Positions 61,856 through 64,000 of a stretch of DNA of 64,000 bases are shown in pieces. The stretch covers positions 102,255,923 to 102,319,922 of the forward strand of contig CM061069.1 of assembly GCA_030762895.1 (NCBI GenBank), given 5' to 3'. Under the pieces are notes generated by a model. It was not told the DNA's origin. It made no database searches and saw only the letters and a list, made by a program, of their open reading frames with translations. The position numbers were made by a program, and so were the translations under genes. The stretch is from Sophora flavescens (taxonomy: Eukaryota > Streptophyta > Magnoliopsida > Fabales > Fabaceae). How positions within the stretch are numbered: the first letter of the stretch is position 1; every line of letters begins with the position of its first letter.

Positions 61856-63940
61856 TTGGAAAAGATGTCATATAATGATTACAATCGTGGTAGGGAAAAC
61901 TCAAGTGGAGTCAGTGCTGGAACAATGGAAGCCATTCTAGAGCAAGTCAAATCATTGAAGATGCAAGTTACGGCTTTGTCAGAAAACAAGAAGGCTAATG
62001 TGATACACGAGGGAATGCCTCCGGGTTGTGATAATTGTAATGGAGATCATGACACTCGGAACTGTCCATTCAACTTCCCTCAGGAACATGTGGACTCATG
62101 CCACAATTTCTATGACACTATGCCCCAGAATAACTATCAGAGGAACAGACAAAATGACTACAATCAGAATCAGAATAGGGGGTACATGAGGAGAGACCAT
62201 CCGGGTTTCGCTTGGAGTAATGCTAATGGTGGTCTAGCCGGTCAACAACATCCTCAACAGAATTGGCAACAACCTCCACAGGGTCTGAGGCCAAACATTG
62301 GAATCCAGCAGTGCAATACCCAGCAGGCTCTTCCAGGGCCTAATCAGTTGCAAATAACAGATGGTGGAAGACAACCGTGGGAGCTGGCTTTTGAGAAGTT
62401 GTCAACCTTTACAGGCACAACTTTTGAGAAGATGAATGCAGCAATGGAGAAATTGTCAATCGACACAAATGCGAAAATTGACAAGTGGGCAACGCATACA
62501 GGGGCGGCAATTCACAATCTAGAGACACAGATGGCCCAGCTCGCAAAGCAACTTAGTGAGCGTCTCCCAGGCACTTTCCCAGGTGATACCGAGAACAACC
62601 CCAAGGGACAATGCAATGTCATATCTACTAGAAGCGGAAGAGTGTTGGAACCTAACAGGGGTGCAACTAGTTCTCAGGATGACAAGGCCCCAGAACAACC
62701 ACATGTTGAAGAAGAGCAACCTGAAAAAGAGAAGTTAGCTAGTGAAAAGGAACCGGAGCAAGGGGGAAGGCTGAAGCTTGTGGGTGAAGAGTTCCGAAAG
62801 AAGAAGTGGGTTGAACCCCAAGACCTCCCACCTTACATGAAGGTACCGTATCCTGAAAGATTGAAGAAGCCTCATCAGGATAAGCAGTTCAACAAATTCC
62901 TTGATGTCTTCCGCAAACTTCAGATTAACATTCCATTCGCGGAAGCCTTGGAACAGATGCCATCATATGCCCGGTTTATGAAGGATCTTCTCACCAAGAA
63001 ACGGAGAATAGAGGATGAGGAAACGGTTGCTTTGACCGAGGAGTGTAGTGCCATTCTTCAGAGAAAACTCCCTCCAAAGTTGAAGGATCCCGGTTCCTTT
63101 TCGATACCATGTACCATTGGGGAGATGACTGTAGGGAAGGCATTATGTGATCTAGGGGCAAGCATCAACTTGATGCCCCTCTCTATGATGAAGAGGTTGG
63201 GGATCCAAGAAGTCAAGGATACAAGGATGTCGCTCCAACTGGCCGACCGCTCTATAAAATATCCTTATGGGGTGGTCGAAGACTTGTTAGTGAAGGTGGA
63301 CTTTGTAGTGCTTGATATGGATGAAGACGCCGAGATCCCTCTCATATTGGGTAGGCCCTTCTTGGCCACTGGGGGAGCCTTGATAGATGTGCGACAAGGG
63401 AAACTCACTCTAAGGGTGCAAGATGAGGAGGTAGTCTTCAATCTCTTTGAAACAATGAAGCACCCTGCAGAGAGGACGGAAGTGTATCGATTGGATATGG
63501 TGGATCCAACTGCCAAGGCAAGGGTAACTAGAGAAGCCCATGGTTCTTCACTTGCAAAAGTGTCGGTAAAATCCCATGATGGGGACAGTGAGGAAAAAGA
63601 CCCTTTGGGGGATGAGGTCTATCTCGAGTGGTTGAAAGACATGGAAGCCTTACCGAGTCTCCCAGGGGAAGAATGTGAAAAGGAAGAGCTCAGCAGCAAA
63701 GGCAAGAAAAAGAAGGGTAAAGCACCAAGGTTGAAAGGTGGCACAACCGTGGTGGTCAATGCAAACAATGAGTTGATCCCAAAAAAGACCATCACGGGGT
63801 GGAGAGTTCGTGCTGATTATAGAAGGATGCTGGACTTAAATGAGTTGTCCGGGAACAGTAGGAGAGCTTATGAAAGGGCAAGAGCCTACAGAATACGGAC
63901 TGAGGCATGGAATGGCAAGCAAGATCTACGTCCGGATTAA
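61856..63940 (+). CDS. Element C gag C-terminus, protease and fused pol ends, 694 codons
   Basis: Begins MEKMSYNDYNRGRENSSGVS. Residues about 57-70 hold the knuckle CDNCNGDHDTRNC, followed by a Gln/Asn-rich stretch and helical segments. Residues about 410-530 form the aspartic protease (IPCTIGEMTVGKALCDLGAS, PLILGRPFL). The last 60 residues join an RT entry fragment (VVVNANNELIPKKTITGWRV) directly to what looks like an integrase C-terminal fragment (RRAYERARAYRIRTEAWNGKQ). RT, RNase H and the integrase core are missing, without a frame break. It could still make capsid and protease parts that depend on another element for copying. Translation start is uncertain. Confidence 0.87.
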   Translation: MEKMSYNDYNRGRENSSGVSAGTMEAILEQVKSLKMQVTALSENKKANVIHEGMPPGCDNCNGDHDTRNCPFNFPQEHVDSCHNFYDTMPQNNYQRNRQNDYNQNQNRGYMRRDHPGFAWSNANGGLAGQQHPQQNWQQPPQGLRPNIGIQQCNTQQALPGPNQLQITDGGRQPWELAFEKLSTFTGTTFEKMNAAMEKLSIDTNAKIDKWATHTGAAIHNLETQMAQLAKQLSERLPGTFPGDTENNPKGQCNVISTRSGRVLEPNRGATSSQDDKAPEQPHVEEEQPEKEKLASEKEPEQGGRLKLVGEEFRKKKWVEPQDLPPYMKVPYPERLKKPHQDKQFNKFLDVFRKLQINIPFAEALEQMPSYARFMKDLLTKKRRIEDEETVALTEECSAILQRKLPPKLKDPGSFSIPCTIGEMTVGKALCDLGASINLMPLSMMKRLGIQEVKDTRMSLQLADRSIKYPYGVVEDLLVKVDFVVLDMDEDAEIPLILGRPFLATGGALIDVRQGKLTLRVQDEEVVFNLFETMKHPAERTEVYRLDMVDPTAKARVTREAHGSSLAKVSVKSHDGDSEEKDPLGDEVYLEWLKDMEALPSLPGEECEKEELSSKGKKKKGKAPRLKGGTTVVVNANNELIPKKTITGWRVRADYRRMLDLNELSGNSRRAYERARAYRIRTEAWNGKQDLRPD

Positions 63941-64000
63941 CCCTTAGGGGTGACTTGAGTCAGGCTCGGGACGTTAAACAAGCACTACTTGGGAGGCAAC
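63941..64000 (+). other. Post-pol segment of element C
   Basis: CGGGACGTTAAACAAGC...CTACTTGGGAGGCAAC matches 24356-24389 in element B, a conserved landmark just after the coding region. The element continues past the window. Confidence 0.7.

Larger units (their letters stand above)
59454..64000 (+). mobile_element. Non-autonomous Athila-type element C (3' end outside window)
   Basis: LTR starting TGATAAGCCTCTGG, a primer site, gag in two broken pieces, and an intact gag-protease frame. The pol region is reduced to an RT entry fragment fused to an integrase C-terminal fragment. The post-pol segment GACGTTAAACAAGCACTAC at the window edge is shared with element B. The preceding 5 bp are GTATC (59449-59453); the matching copy is outside. 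Confidence 0.9.

Overview
The window is plant nuclear DNA made almost entirely of nested, mostly broken transposable elements. I see no bacterial-style operons, no rRNA or tRNA genes, and no intact host gene. The element families (Athila-type and Tekay-type Ty3/gypsy, Ty1/copia, a plant L1-type LINE with a DUF4283 ORF1, and a CACTA transposon whose ends carry ACATCGG/CCGATGT hairpins) point to a flowering plant. A legume is my guess, but the sequence does not prove it.

Layout. (1) 1-5824: minus-strand Athila-type element A (5' LTR, tRNA-Asp-type primer site, broken gag-protease, an uninterrupted RT-RNase H-integrase frame running off the left edge). A is inserted in the gag of (2) a plus-strand copia element, 5825-14173, which is also split by a 4,551-bp solo LTR (6097-10647, target duplication CATAT). 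(3) 14174-17985: minus-strand LINE that the copia entered. (4) 17986-21522: AT-rich DNA with a 311-bp inverted repeat, an LTR-like start and a higher-order tandem repeat. (5) 21523-28918: non-autonomous Athila-type composite B (LTR-internal-LTR-truncated internal-55 bp of a third LTR). (6) 29153-38245: structurally complete but dead Tekay-like chromovirus, target duplication GAATA, inside an older LTR of similar type. (7) 39236-40615: Athila-like solo LTR, duplication ACAAG. (8) 40926-53001: minus-strand gypsy element, duplication ATAAT, with an 823-bp internal tandem duplication and a nested copia element (45248-49866). (9) 53002-55923: possible unique DNA with a CT-rich promoter-like stretch. 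(10) 55924-59453: 5' part of a CACTA element, cut by (11) element C, a non-autonomous Athila-type element (59454 to the right edge) that keeps a 694-codon gag-protease frame.

The signal I find most interesting is not a gene. Short GC-rich palindromes occur in pairs spaced about two DNA turns apart, in arrays that end 14-31 bp upstream of a TATA-like box in the LTRs. Three motif types are present: alpha (TCGC-NNN-GCGA, pairs 19-20 bp apart), beta (a 17-mer and a 12-mer palindrome separated by exactly 6 bp) and gamma (CACTGAGCGC, pairs 21 bp apart). Alpha and beta recur in all the Athila-type LTRs. Beta also forms a six-cassette array in the CACTA element, which is a different transposon class. 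Gamma uses the same architecture in the chromovirus, whose 5' LTR copy has lost both the array and the TATA box.

The genes do not form a working system. Each element once encoded its own mobility proteins, and most are inactivated by frameshifts, stops of C-to-T/G-to-A type, loss of catalytic residues, or deletions between short repeats.
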